Below are positions 1-7,782 of a stretch of DNA of 27,289 nt, piece after piece. Numbering within the stretch: position 1 is the first letter of the stretch; every line of letters begins with the position of its first letter. The stretch lies in assembly GCA_026692885.1 (NCBI GenBank), contig JAPLNJ010000724.1, positions 1-27,289 of the forward strand, given 5' to 3'. The notes below the pieces were generated by a model. That model was not told the DNA's origin and ran no database searches. It saw only the letters and a list, made by a program, of their open reading frames with translations. The translations under genes and the position numbers were made by a program. This DNA comes from Planctomycetota bacterium. GTDB lineage: Bacteria > Planctomycetota > Planctomycetia > Pirellulales > Pirellulaceae.

Positions 1-291
1 GCCGGAACGAGGTCGCGCAAGGCCATGCCGGAACGGCGCAACCGACGCTCGCAGGAAGAACCCGCTTGGTGCAGACGCCACGCGCCGGAAGCGACCGAAG
101 TTCCGGCAGTGCTTCCGGTTGCTTGTTCCGGCCTACAGGAGATAGGAATAATCCGGGGTGACGCCGCGAGAGCAGCGAAAGAACATCCTGTCGGACATGA
201 AGCAATCGTCGCTCCATACTAAACATGTGGTACGTGATTTTCAGGGGCAGATAAACGGGGATAAACAGGGATAGACAGGGAATCGGCGAAA
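1..291. other. Window edge without a supported gene
   Basis: I see no convincing gene here. A 65-codon open stretch on the plus strand has no recognisable motif and no ribosome binding site. The stretch from 1 to about 135 contains several scattered copies of a ccggaa/ttccgg word, which looks like degenerate intergenic repeat sequence. Confidence 0.5.
250..281. repeat. Short 10-bp tandem repeat
   Basis: Just over three copies of a 10-bp unit (gataaacggg, gataaacagg, gatagacagg, then ga) lie immediately downstream of the stop codon of the LinD-like gene on the minus strand. No function is evident. Confidence 0.7.
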
Positions 292-1866
292 TCAGTTTGA
301 CGGGGTCGCCCTGACCGTCACCTCGAACACGTGCTCGCAGTCGACGTCCGTCCGGATCACCACCGTTGAGCCGGTCTGCTGGAAGTCGCTGATCGGCTCT
401 CCGTCGCGAGTTACGACGGCAGCTGGCGGAATCTGGGTGCAGACGATCTCGGTCGGCCCGTGGAAACTGGGCTGGCCCTGGAGAATTGTGAAGCGGAGCA
501 CAGGGGCGACGAACTCGGCCGTGCGGAGGTAGACGTTCGGGTAATCGACGTGCGCGACCGTGGGCTCGGCCAGCAGGTGGCGGCGCGGTGTGCGAAAAAG
601 CTGTCGCAGGGAATCGCCGTCCGTGGCCAGCGCTGCCGCAATGTTGCCGGTCGTCGCGATTCGCAACGCCTCGTCGGTGTGGTAGTAGTAGCTCTCGCGA
701 TGACCGTCGCCGTCCAGGTCGGTCTCTCGTCCAAACTTTGCCTCAAGCCACCGGAGTACCTGGCAGGCCGTAGGGCTGTCGCGGCCTTCCACCTGGACCG
801 CCAGCAGGGGCAGGAACGCATTGCTCACCGGGGCCGAGCCGCCGCCACAGCAGGCCACCAGCAGATTGCTCGGCGCGAAGCACTGATCGGCCTCCGGTCG
901 CTGCCAGCGGGTCTTGGCGAGAATGTGTTGCCAGCCTTCGAGGGCCAGGTCGGGCGACGGAAACCAAGGGTAACCCCAGCCCAGCGTCCAGCCATCGGCT
1001 CCGGCATCACCCACCGGCACAAACAACCGCCGGTCCTGATGGTACAGCAAATTCAGGAACTCTCCGGAGGACGGATTCTTGATGCGGAAGTTCTGCGACA
1101 TCCAGGTGTACCACTTGTCGTTCACCTGGGCGTACTGGGTGCCGTGCAGGAGATCGAACAGAAGGAACGAAGCCGCGCTGTGCGAGTTGCAGGTGGCGAA
1201 GACCAGGTTCGGCTCGCAGCAGATGCCACCGTGCGGGCTGTTGGCACTCTGGACATACAGTCGTTCAACGGCTTGCTGCAGATTGTAATGCACTTTGCGT
1301 CCGTCGCGCCAGACGAAATCCCAACCCGCGTCCGAGTACCGGGTGTCGCCGGTCAGCAGTTCGTACAGGCACATCAGCTGGGTGAGGTGCCCGGTGTACA
1401 TGACGTTTTCGTACCGGCAGGGATCCGGTGGAGTGTCGCCGTACTGCCAGTAGTGCGTGACAAAAGACCAGACCCGGACGTCCAGCATCCGCTGGCACAG
1501 GTCGCCCAACTGCTGCTCCACCAGTTCGCGGTAGGCCGGGGTTTTAGCCGCCATCACCGCGCAGCCATAGCCCGCGAAAGCCAATTGATACCGCAGACTG
1601 GTTGTCCCCAGCTGTTTGCCGTCAGCGTGCCACTGTGGCCAGGGCTGGGCGGTACGATCTTGCCGGAACGTGAGCTGGGAGAACCACCGCCCAATGGCCA
1701 ACTCTCGATCCGTCCATCCCTCACGCCAGTGCGCAGCCTCGCTCAAGTCGGCCTGCCCCGTTGGCTCGCGGATGGCTTGGCCTTGAGCAGTGTCCGATGC
1801 GGTGAGCATCGCTGCCAGAAACAACTGCCCCGCAAGTGTCACCCAGACAGGACCACGTTCACGCAT
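292..1866 (-). CDS. Secreted linalool dehydratase/isomerase-like protein
   Basis: The start is placed at the ATG at 1866 because it follows a purine-rich AAAGGGGG stretch and opens a signal peptide (residues 1-30, hydrophobic core 8-22). A longer frame to 1935 would bury that signal. The product is 524 residues. The mid-region matches the active-site pattern of linalool dehydratase/isomerase (LinD) from Castellaniella: an MYTGH segment (M156, H160) like Met125/His129, and a CEPNxVFxxC segment (C217, C226) like Cys171/Cys180, both with identical spacing. D70 sits at the spacing expected for Asp39 if there are no gaps. LinD is a periplasmic alpha/alpha-barrel enzyme acting on terpene alcohols. 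The family also has many members of unknown substrate, so the fold and active site are well supported but the reaction is not. It is the last gene of a minus-strand run and has no terpene-pathway neighbour. Confidence 0.75.
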   Translation of the reverse strand: MRERGPVWVTLAGQLFLAAMLTASDTAQGQAIREPTGQADLSEAAHWREGWTDRELAIGRWFSQLTFRQDRTAQPWPQWHADGKQLGTTSLRYQLAFAGYGCAVMAAKTPAYRELVEQQLGDLCQRMLDVRVWSFVTHYWQYGDTPPDPCRYENVMYTGHLTQLMCLYELLTGDTRYSDAGWDFVWRDGRKVHYNLQQAVERLYVQSANSPHGGICCEPNLVFATCNSHSAASFLLFDLLHGTQYAQVNDKWYTWMSQNFRIKNPSSGEFLNLLYHQDRRLFVPVGDAGADGWTLGWGYPWFPSPDLALEGWQHILAKTRWQRPEADQCFAPSNLLVACCGGGSAPVSNAFLPLLAVQVEGRDSPTACQVLRWLEAKFGRETDLDGDGHRESYYYHTDEALRIATTGNIAAALATDGDSLRQLFRTPRRHLLAEPTVAHVDYPNVYLRTAEFVAPVLRFTILQGQPSFHGPTEIVCTQIPPAAVVTRDGEPISDFQQTGSTVVIRTDVDCEHVFEVTVRATPSN

Positions 1867-1978
1867 CACGGTAGACCCCCTTTTTTCCACCAAACCTTCT
1901 AAAAGTCGTAGACCAGTTGTCTGAGTGCAGCACAACCGGACGTGCTGTGCGCGGTGGGAGAGGTAGCCCGCGACTTGG

Positions 1979-2602
1979 TCACTTCGCGATGGGACGGTAG
2001 GCCCAAATCGTGCCCTTGGTCATGGCCCGCACGTCGATGGTACCCGGTTGAACGAGCCGTCTCTGCTCCTCCGTTGTGCCCGGCCCGCCACTGTTCTGCT
2101 GAAGAATCACGAACTGGCCGGGACCAAGCACTCGGTAGACGACAGCGGTATGGTGGGAGAACGCCTGCGTCCAGCGGGAGCCGTTGGGAAAGAGGAACTT
2201 GAGTTCCACGTCGCAGAACTGAAGAATGTCACCCGGAAGAATCGCGTCTGTCGGCTGGAGCAACTGGCCCCACACGTAGTCATCGGCAGTCATGTTGGGT
2301 AGCGGCGGCGCCAGCTCATGATGTGGTTTGCCGTCCGCTTCCTTCAGGGCCTGCTGGGCAAGCACGGCACATTCGCCATCGCCCACTTGCTGCCCCACGT
2401 GAGCCTCGCAAAAAGCGATGATCTTCCGGTTCAGTTCCGGCAGTTGCAATACGCCCTTCATCGGCTTTCTGGGTTTCATCGGGGTTCGGGCCGACTGCTT
2501 GCCCGGGGCACCGGATCGCGGCTCTGCCTCGCCGGCAGTCAGCGCCGTCCACGCTCCGCCTACCAAGATCACCAGCGTCGTGACGAACTGCCATATCTTC
2601 AT
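1979..2602 (-). CDS. Secreted CHAP/NlpC-like putative cysteine hydrolase
   Basis: This encodes 207 residues from the ATG at 2602, which is preceded by AAGGA at a good distance. Longer readings of the same frame only run over the neighbouring Uma2 gene in another frame. Residues 1-23 form a signal peptide, followed by a basic, proline-rich linker to about residue 50. The rest resembles small CHAP/NlpC-P60-type papain-fold hydrolases: a VGDGEC segment with candidate nucleophile C78, a PGDILQF strand (123-129), a SHHTAVV segment with candidate catalytic H150 or H151, and a later QQN (N170). Such enzymes cleave peptide or amide bonds, often in cell-wall peptides. Planctomycete walls are atypical, so the substrate is open. 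I did not recognise a named family; the cysteine-hydrolase call is inference from motif order and spacing. Confidence 0.6.
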   Translation of the reverse strand: MKIWQFVTTLVILVGGAWTALTAGEAEPRSGAPGKQSARTPMKPRKPMKGVLQLPELNRKIIAFCEAHVGQQVGDGECAVLAQQALKEADGKPHHELAPPLPNMTADDYVWGQLLQPTDAILPGDILQFCDVELKFLFPNGSRWTQAFSHHTAVVYRVLGPGQFVILQQNSGGPGTTEEQRRLVQPGTIDVRAMTKGTIWAYRPIAK

Positions 2603-2679
2603 GGATGGTGTCCTTGTCCGAGAAAGGAAACAAGCACCCAGAATACCTCGCCCCACCGTCGCAAGAGAATCCCGCGAGA

Positions 2680-3393
2680 TTATTCGGCCGGTTCGATGCC
2701 CAGCTCCCGCAGCCGGGCGGCCAATCGTTCGGCCCGCTCCCGCTCCTGTTGAGCCCGAGCGTGCGCCTCGTCCGCGCGTCGTCGTTCCAACTCCGCCGCC
2801 TGCAAGGCCACGTCGCTTTGTTCGGCCAGTTCCACGTAGGTGGGCAGTCGGCGGCCATCCGGACGGAAGACCTGCAATTCGCCGGAGGAGAGGTCGAACC
2901 GCACGCCCAGCCGAGGACTGACCCAGCCGGACATGGTCTCGATCTCGCGGAACCGTTCCCCATCGCGAATCCACCCGGACAACTCGCCGTGTTGGGGGTC
3001 GTAGGTGTAGAACTCCTCGACACCGAATTGTTCGTAGAAGCGAAACTTGCGCACCAACTCGCCGGAACGATTGCCGGGTGACAGGATTTCGAACACCACA
3101 TGGGGTGCGAGATCGTCTTCTTCCCATTGCCGATAGGAACCGCGGTAACCTTTCGGACGTCCGAACGCGACCAACACGTCCGGCGCGACACGCAAGGCGT
3201 TGTCGCCTTCGACGGGATACCACAGCAGGTCCCCGGCGACGAACACCCCAGGATCGTCCCGGAACATCGCGTCCAGTCCGCCTTGAAGTGTGACGATCCA
3301 CTGGAACTGCAAGGTGTTGTCCGACATCGGGCGACCATCGCTGTCAGGGTACTCGATTTCGGGCTTGGCCCGTAGAATCGTGGGGGCGCTCAT
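2680..3393 (-). CDS. Uma2 family (DUF820) restriction-endonuclease-fold protein
   Basis: The start is taken at the ATG at 3393, with GGAGG about 11 bases upstream; a TTG 18 bases earlier is less likely. The 237-residue product has the Uma2 layout: an N-terminal helical part, APDVLVAFG (D72), VVFEILSPG (E102) and RKFRFYEQFGVEEFYTYD (K116), which together make a PD-(D/E)xK-like active site. The last 45 residues are a charged, arginine/glutamate-rich coiled coil (about 188-230), common in Uma2 proteins of cyanobacteria and planctomycetes. The biological role of the family is unsettled; members occur in large paralogous sets and a nuclease role is inferred from fold. A perfect TATAAT and the hairpin after the GH116 gene lie in its leader, so it probably has its own promoter. 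Confidence 0.85.
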   Translation of the reverse strand: MSAPTILRAKPEIEYPDSDGRPMSDNTLQFQWIVTLQGGLDAMFRDDPGVFVAGDLLWYPVEGDNALRVAPDVLVAFGRPKGYRGSYRQWEEDDLAPHVVFEILSPGNRSGELVRKFRFYEQFGVEEFYTYDPQHGELSGWIRDGERFREIETMSGWVSPRLGVRFDLSSGELQVFRPDGRRLPTYVELAEQSDVALQAAELERRRADEAHARAQQERERAERLAARLRELGIEPAE

Positions 3394-3432
3394 AAATTGC
3401 ACAACCTCCAAAAATGCGGATGTCTGCCCGCC

Positions 3433-3438
3433 ATTATA
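3433..3438 (-). promoter_or_regulatory. Candidate -10 box for the Uma2 gene
   Basis: On the minus strand this reads TATAAT, about 40 bases upstream of the Uma2 ATG and just after the GH116 terminator-like hairpin. The hexamer 17 bases upstream (TTCCTC) is a poor -35, so the call rests mainly on the perfect -10 box and its location. Confidence 0.4.
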
Positions 3439-3440
3439 CC

Positions 3441-3470
3441 GCCAAGCGTCTTGGGAGGAAGACGCTTGGC
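3441..3470 (-). terminator. Hairpin after the GH116 gene
   Basis: A perfect 12-bp inverted repeat (GCCAAGCGTCTT / AAGACGCTTGGC) with a 6-base loop begins one base beyond the GH116 stop codon. There is no run of U after the stem, so it may be a transcript-end stabiliser or a weak terminator rather than a classical rho-independent one. Confidence 0.6.
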
Positions 3471-3471
3471 A

Positions 3472-6400
3472 TTACGCCAGCGTCACCGTCAGCTTCTCGC
3501 CAACCTTAAGCAACGCCTCGACCTCCAGGCCGATCTCCGCTCTGCCGTCCTTCATCGCCAAACGGGCGGCGAGCGGTTTGTCGCCCAGGGTGACGGTGAC
3601 TTGCGTCGGCTGGGCGTCTTTGGCCAACGCCAAGGCCAGTGTCTTGAGCCGCAGTTGGCCCCATTTCACAGCGACCTCGGCCTGCTGCCCGCCGCCTTTT
3701 GCCTGCTGCGAGAACGTGCCCCAACCTTCGGCCGTGGTGAAGGCGGCGCGGAAGTCGGCGGGCGTCAGACGCGGAGCAAAGCCTAGGCGCCCCTGCGGCC
3801 CGTGATACTCGTAACCACAGGCGGCCAGGAAGACGCCATAGCTGGCCATGGCCCGCGCGTAGTGGTCACCACATTCGACTTCGTTCCACGGATTGCGCCG
3901 CGCGGCATGATACCGATCGTGGATCGCTCGGGTGATGGCCAGTCCTTCCTGCAGCAGCCCCTCGGCCACCATGTGCCAAGCGACCTGATACTCGAAGCCG
4001 GTCATGCACTCGTTGAAGTAGAAATCGAAACTCTCTTTCACCCGCTGCTTTTCGCCCCGCGGCCAACTGCACATCAGCAGCCCGCCCTCGCCCGCCATCG
4101 CGTACCAGCGGCCGGGTTTGTAGACAGCCCGATACGGTCCGACGTCGGGCGTAAAGTTGTAACGCCACAACGAGGCGAGGGCCTGCTTGACCTTGACCTC
4201 GTCCAGGATTCGGCCCAGGCCGACTTGCCACGACCAACTGTCTCCGAACACCTGGTCGATTTCGCAGCCGTCGTACGAGCCGACGGTCTTGGCGTGGGCC
4301 GGGTCGCCGATATGGATGTAGTAGTCCCCCTTGAACAATTTCTCGTCGACCGCTCGTCGGCCCCGATCGACAATCTCGCGGCACTGTTTGGCGAAGGCCT
4401 CGTCGCCCATTTCACGCGCCATTTCCTCGCCGGCGCGCAACGCGGCCAAGTACAGCCCGCTCAGCCAAGCGACTTGGCCAAACCAGTCGGCGTCCAGCGT
4501 ATTGTGCTGCGGACCGTCGATGATCCCGTCGGTGTCGGTGTCCTTGCTGATCATGAACTCCAGCGCCTGCTTCGCGCTGGGCCAGACGCGGCGCAGGAAT
4601 TCGCGGTCCGCACTCATCTGGTGTTCGCGATAGGTCCGCAGGATCACGCCCGCCTGACCGTCCACGGCCCATTGGTTGTTATGCTCGGCACGGAAACGGA
4701 TCCGGCCTGTCGCCGGCTCGAAGCCCACGCCGTAATCGACCAGCTCGCGGAGCGAACGTTCCAGCGACGGGAACAGCCGGGCCACGGCGTGTGCGTAGTG
4801 CCAAACGTGCGTGCACGTGCCGGCACAGCAGCCCACGCCTTCCCAGCCATAAAATCGTCCATTGCCGAACCAGTAGCAGGTGCTGGTGGCCAGGATCGAG
4901 GTATTTAGGAACGTGCGGTCCAGGAACCAGTACGGCAGCGTGGAGTCATACCAGGTATCGTGCCAGAGCCGGGTCTGGTCCCCCAATCGCTTGAAATCGG
5001 CGGCGACATACTCTGCCACGGCCACGGCATTGGCGAACCGTTTTCCATAGTGCCGGCCTTCGTAGTCGCCCAGGCCGCCGAGCTTGATGTTGGGAAAGTG
5101 CCAGGTCACGACGAACGTGACCGTGGCCGACTGGCCCGGCGCCAGGGTCAACTTGCGGGTCAGGGCCCCCACTAGCTTTTGCCCAAACGGCTTCGCTGTT
5201 GGCGCGTCCGAGCCCGCCGTCGACTTGGAGAAGAGACCGTCCGGAACGTGCCGCTCGGGCAACGCGGTCGAGGCGATTTCGGATTTCGGATTTCCCGCGG
5301 CGCTCGGGTCGAGACTGCCGTCATTCAGCAAGGCCAGTCCCAGCGTGCCAAAGTCGAATTGTTCGGTCACGGGAACGGCTGGCGTCCGCGGTTGATCGCT
5401 GAATACGATATCGTCGATACCGATGTTGCCCCAGGCGCCTTTTTCATTGTCCACGATCTGCAGTTGGGAGGACTTGCCGGCCCAAGGGCGCACGTCGAAA
5501 CTGTGGGGCTGCATCCGGTTGTCGTTTTTGCCGGTGGCCGACAGCACGATTTTATCCTCGACGATCAGGTTGATGCCTGTGCGGCCCTGATGGCCGCCGC
5601 CGCCGATCAGGAACGTGATGTAGTCTCGTTCGATGATGAACGACTTACTGGTCAGCGTGCCCGTGGCGGCGTCCTTGGCAACTACGTCGGCACCAGGCGC
5701 GGTGGCATGCGAGTTGACCAATCGTTTGCCGTGGGCGCCCACGTCGCCCTGGTAGCCGGGGATCTTGCTCTTCTCGATCGGGCCAGTGCCAAAGGCGGTG
5801 CCGGTCGCGGTCCAGCCGTCGTAGGTCTCCCGTTCGAAATCGTCCAACGCGATGTCTGGCCGTTGGGCATCGCGTTTCTTCTCCGGCGCGGCCTCGGCGC
5901 TGCACTCGAGGAATGTGAAGCGTTCCCGGCGCACGATGCGATTGCGGCGAAATCCCATGGCCGCCTGAGCCGAGTGCAGGCAGACCGCGTTCTCCAGCCA
6001 GCCGGCCAATTCGGCTTCCACTTTTTCGGTGCTTTCGTTCTTGATCGTGAACTGCAGCACCGTGGCGGGCAGTCCAGAATCTTCGGCATTGAGCGGGATG
6101 AACGGCGAGAAGGCTTCCAGTTGGACCGTCACGGGCGATTCCGGATCCCGGTAGGTGACGTAGCCGATCGGGTATTCGCCGATAAAGGAAATGTCTTGCC
6201 AGCCGGTGTGGTCCAACGCGCGCACCTGCGTCTTGCCGCCCGCCGACACCTGCAGGGCGAAGCCTTGGTCCAAGGGCGACGAGGCGTTGGGCGGATGTGC
6301 GTAGTTGCCGTCGCCGGTGCCGACCACGCGGTTGAAGATGTCCCAGTGCCACAATTTGCCGTCGCCGCCCAGGTACAACTGGCCCGTACAGATGCCGCCG

Positions 6401-6720
6401 ACCGGCATGCCGATCTTCTCCAACGCTCCGGCTTGGTACGTTGTCCGCGTGCCGCGTTCGAACAGCGACTTGACCCAGGCCGGATCCAGTTTCTTGTCGG
6501 CCGGCACGAGTTTCTCGAAATCGGAGGACTCGAACGGCCCGGCCATCACGGACAGACCGGGGACCAGCGCGCCGGCCGCGGCCAGGCTGGTGAGCTTCAG
6601 GAAATCGCGGCGGGCGAGGATGCCACCGCAACCACACGCCGACGAATCGCACTCCGCGGGCGGTTGGCTCGTCGCTGAACGGGTCAAGGAGTTGGCTTTC
6701 GACTGACGGCTGTCCGACAT
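3472..6720 (-). CDS. Tat-exported GH116 beta-glucosidase/glucosylceramidase with jelly-roll insert
   Basis: The ATG at 6720 is chosen because it opens a 1082-residue protein with a twin-arginine signal (ARRDFLK at 36-42, hydrophobic 43-60) and follows a GGAG. Residues 100-280 and 450-545 form the GH116 N-terminal beta-sandwich, and about 585-1030 the (alpha/alpha)6 catalytic barrel. By alignment to human GBA2 the nucleophile is E627 (FYGWEGVGC) and the acid/base is D743 (NTLDADW). The family removes beta-linked glucose or xylose from glycolipids or oligosaccharides; here it would act in the periplasm. An extra domain of about 155 residues (288-445: DDFERETYDGW, FLIGGGGHQG, GNIGIDDIVF) splits the N-terminal sandwich. 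It resembles the jelly-roll carbohydrate-binding module seen in secreted GH32-type and other planctomycete hydrolases. Cysteines near residues 29-31 (ACGCGG) precede the Tat motif. No sugar transporter or lipid gene is adjacent. Confidence 0.88.
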   Translation of the reverse strand: MSDSRQSKANSLTRSATSQPPAECDSSACGCGGILARRDFLKLTSLAAAGALVPGLSVMAGPFESSDFEKLVPADKKLDPAWVKSLFERGTRTTYQAGALEKIGMPVGGICTGQLYLGGDGKLWHWDIFNRVVGTGDGNYAHPPNASSPLDQGFALQVSAGGKTQVRALDHTGWQDISFIGEYPIGYVTYRDPESPVTVQLEAFSPFIPLNAEDSGLPATVLQFTIKNESTEKVEAELAGWLENAVCLHSAQAAMGFRRNRIVRRERFTFLECSAEAAPEKKRDAQRPDIALDDFERETYDGWTATGTAFGTGPIEKSKIPGYQGDVGAHGKRLVNSHATAPGADVVAKDAATGTLTSKSFIIERDYITFLIGGGGHQGRTGINLIVEDKIVLSATGKNDNRMQPHSFDVRPWAGKSSQLQIVDNEKGAWGNIGIDDIVFSDQPRTPAVPVTEQFDFGTLGLALLNDGSLDPSAAGNPKSEIASTALPERHVPDGLFSKSTAGSDAPTAKPFGQKLVGALTRKLTLAPGQSATVTFVVTWHFPNIKLGGLGDYEGRHYGKRFANAVAVAEYVAADFKRLGDQTRLWHDTWYDSTLPYWFLDRTFLNTSILATSTCYWFGNGRFYGWEGVGCCAGTCTHVWHYAHAVARLFPSLERSLRELVDYGVGFEPATGRIRFRAEHNNQWAVDGQAGVILRTYREHQMSADREFLRRVWPSAKQALEFMISKDTDTDGIIDGPQHNTLDADWFGQVAWLSGLYLAALRAGEEMAREMGDEAFAKQCREIVDRGRRAVDEKLFKGDYYIHIGDPAHAKTVGSYDGCEIDQVFGDSWSWQVGLGRILDEVKVKQALASLWRYNFTPDVGPYRAVYKPGRWYAMAGEGGLLMCSWPRGEKQRVKESFDFYFNECMTGFEYQVAWHMVAEGLLQEGLAITRAIHDRYHAARRNPWNEVECGDHYARAMASYGVFLAACGYEYHGPQGRLGFAPRLTPADFRAAFTTAEGWGTFSQQAKGGGQQAEVAVKWGQLRLKTLALALAKDAQPTQVTVTLGDKPLAARLAMKDGRAEIGLEVEALLKVGEKLTVTLA

Positions 6721-6949
6721 GGGGGGTATCTCCAAGGCAAAGGATCGGGGCTCACGGGAATGCGGGCTTTGCTGATGTGTGTAGAATCCCAAACCGCAGC
6801 CGTAAGATCAAGCCAGTGGTTGAGGAGAAGCGAGTCTTTCTTGGTCGGGAACCAGTTCACACGGCAGAATCACGGCCCGCAGGAGACCGCCGTTGCCCGT
6901 CGCGAATGGGCAGGCGACCGGCGTCGAATGTTCCAAAGCGGAACGCTCG

Positions 6950-7351
6950 TCAGTCAAAGATCCCGGCAGCCATAAGCGACGACCTGAGCTCGACACGGTG
7001 GCGGGCGTTCATCTGCAGCAGACGCACCGTGGCTCGTCCGGTCGCCGTTAGGCCCCTGATTTCCGGACCGCGAAACGCGAAGTGTTCGATCCAATTGTCT
7101 GTACGTGGATGGAAGATCTGCACCATCACGTCTGTCGCGGGATCTACGCTCGCCAGATTCGTGCCCTTGTGAGAATTGCACCTGGCACAGGCCCAAGCCA
7201 GATTCGCGGGGCCATCATCCTGCCGGTGCTGTTGGGCGACGATATGCTCGACGTGGAACCGCCCGTCCACCGCATGCTGCGGCAGGCGGCAATACTCGCA
7301 CCGATCGCCGGCACGGAGTCGCACAAACTCGCGAATCGCTTCGTCGATCAT
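6950..7351 (-). CDS. HNH endonuclease
   Basis: This 133-residue protein has a compact HNH zinc-binding fold. It contains CEYC (C18, C21), FHVEHIVA (H33, H36), NLAWACARCNSHKG with N50, and the second zinc pair C55 and C58. HNH enzymes nick or cut DNA with a metal ion; this single-domain type with a short C-terminal tail is common in cyanobacteria and planctomycetes and has no assigned target. The ATG overlaps the stop codon of the upstream gene (ATGA, 7348-7351), so the two are translationally coupled. About 230 bases without a clear gene separate it from the GH116 gene downstream. Confidence 0.88.
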   Translation of the reverse strand: MIDEAIREFVRLRAGDRCEYCRLPQHAVDGRFHVEHIVAQQHRQDDGPANLAWACARCNSHKGTNLASVDPATDVMVQIFHPRTDNWIEHFAFRGPEIRGLTATGRATVRLLQMNARHRVELRSSLMAAGIFD

Positions 7352-7602
7352 CCCGCCTGACGTTCCAAAACCTTGCGCGCCTTCGCCTTGAGAATACCCA
7401 CGAGGTCCATCCCCTCCACGTACTCCATGTACTCCTCTCGTTCTTCCTCCGTGAGTTCGCCGCGATTTGCCTTTTCGGCCAAGTCGTCCAGCCGAGCCTG
7501 GGTCTGCAAATCAACTTGCACACCGACAATCCTTTCGGCCACGGCGGCCGTCAGGCAATCCGTCACGGGATCCAGGAAACGATCGAGAACCGTGGTGCTC
7601 AT
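7348..7602 (-). CDS. Small acidic protein coupled to the HNH endonuclease
   Basis: The start is set at the ATG at 7602, giving 84 residues (STTVLDRFLDPV onward); the longer frame has no homology-like sequence. The protein is helical and acidic (EEEREEYMEYVEGMD) with a basic end. I know this style of small protein as a frequent immediate partner of HNH or PIN genes in planctomycetes and cyanobacteria, where it is usually left hypothetical or called antitoxin-like. The 4-base overlap with the HNH gene supports joint function. Whether it neutralises, targets or merely accompanies the nuclease is not known. A possible promoter lies about 85 bases upstream. Confidence 0.75.
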   Translation of the reverse strand: MSTTVLDRFLDPVTDCLTAAVAERIVGVQVDLQTQARLDDLAEKANRGELTEEEREEYMEYVEGMDLVGILKAKARKVLERQAG

Positions 7603-7687
7603 GATACCGGTTGGGAAAAAGGATGAGGCGGACACCTCGTGACTCCGTTGGGGATTTGTCACCACCGGCGGGATCTCCACAGCAAGT

Positions 7688-7716
7688 AACTTACCACGAT
7701 TCACGCACCGCGTCAA
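7688..7716 (-). promoter_or_regulatory. Candidate promoter for the small protein/HNH pair
   Basis: On the minus strand TTGACG is followed after exactly 17 bases by TAAGTT, which matches the -10 consensus only partly. It would give a leader of about 80 bases ahead of the ATG at 7602. Confidence 0.3.
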
Positions 7717-7748
7717 AGTCGCCGTTCACTCTGCAGGTTTTTCGATTC

Positions 7749-7782
7749 CCCGTAGCATGAATCTCCAGAGTCATGCTACGGG
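7749..7782 (-). terminator. Hairpin at the end of the prenyltransferase-repeat gene
   Basis: CCCGTAGCATGA and TCATGCTACGGG form a perfect 12-bp stem with a 10-base loop. The stop codon of the minus-strand gene (7776-7778) lies inside the stem. No U tract follows on either strand, so termination is a guess; a palindromic repeat is the alternative. Confidence 0.45.

Noticed and set aside
460..1902. 480-codon open frame on the plus strand
   Set aside because: It runs antisense to the LinD-like gene, has no recognisable domain, and such long mirror frames are expected in high-GC DNA.
5179..6678. 499-codon open frame on the plus strand
   Set aside because: It is antisense to the GH116 gene, whose Tat signal and catalytic motifs are clear; the opposite frame reads as low-complexity arginine, glycine and alanine.
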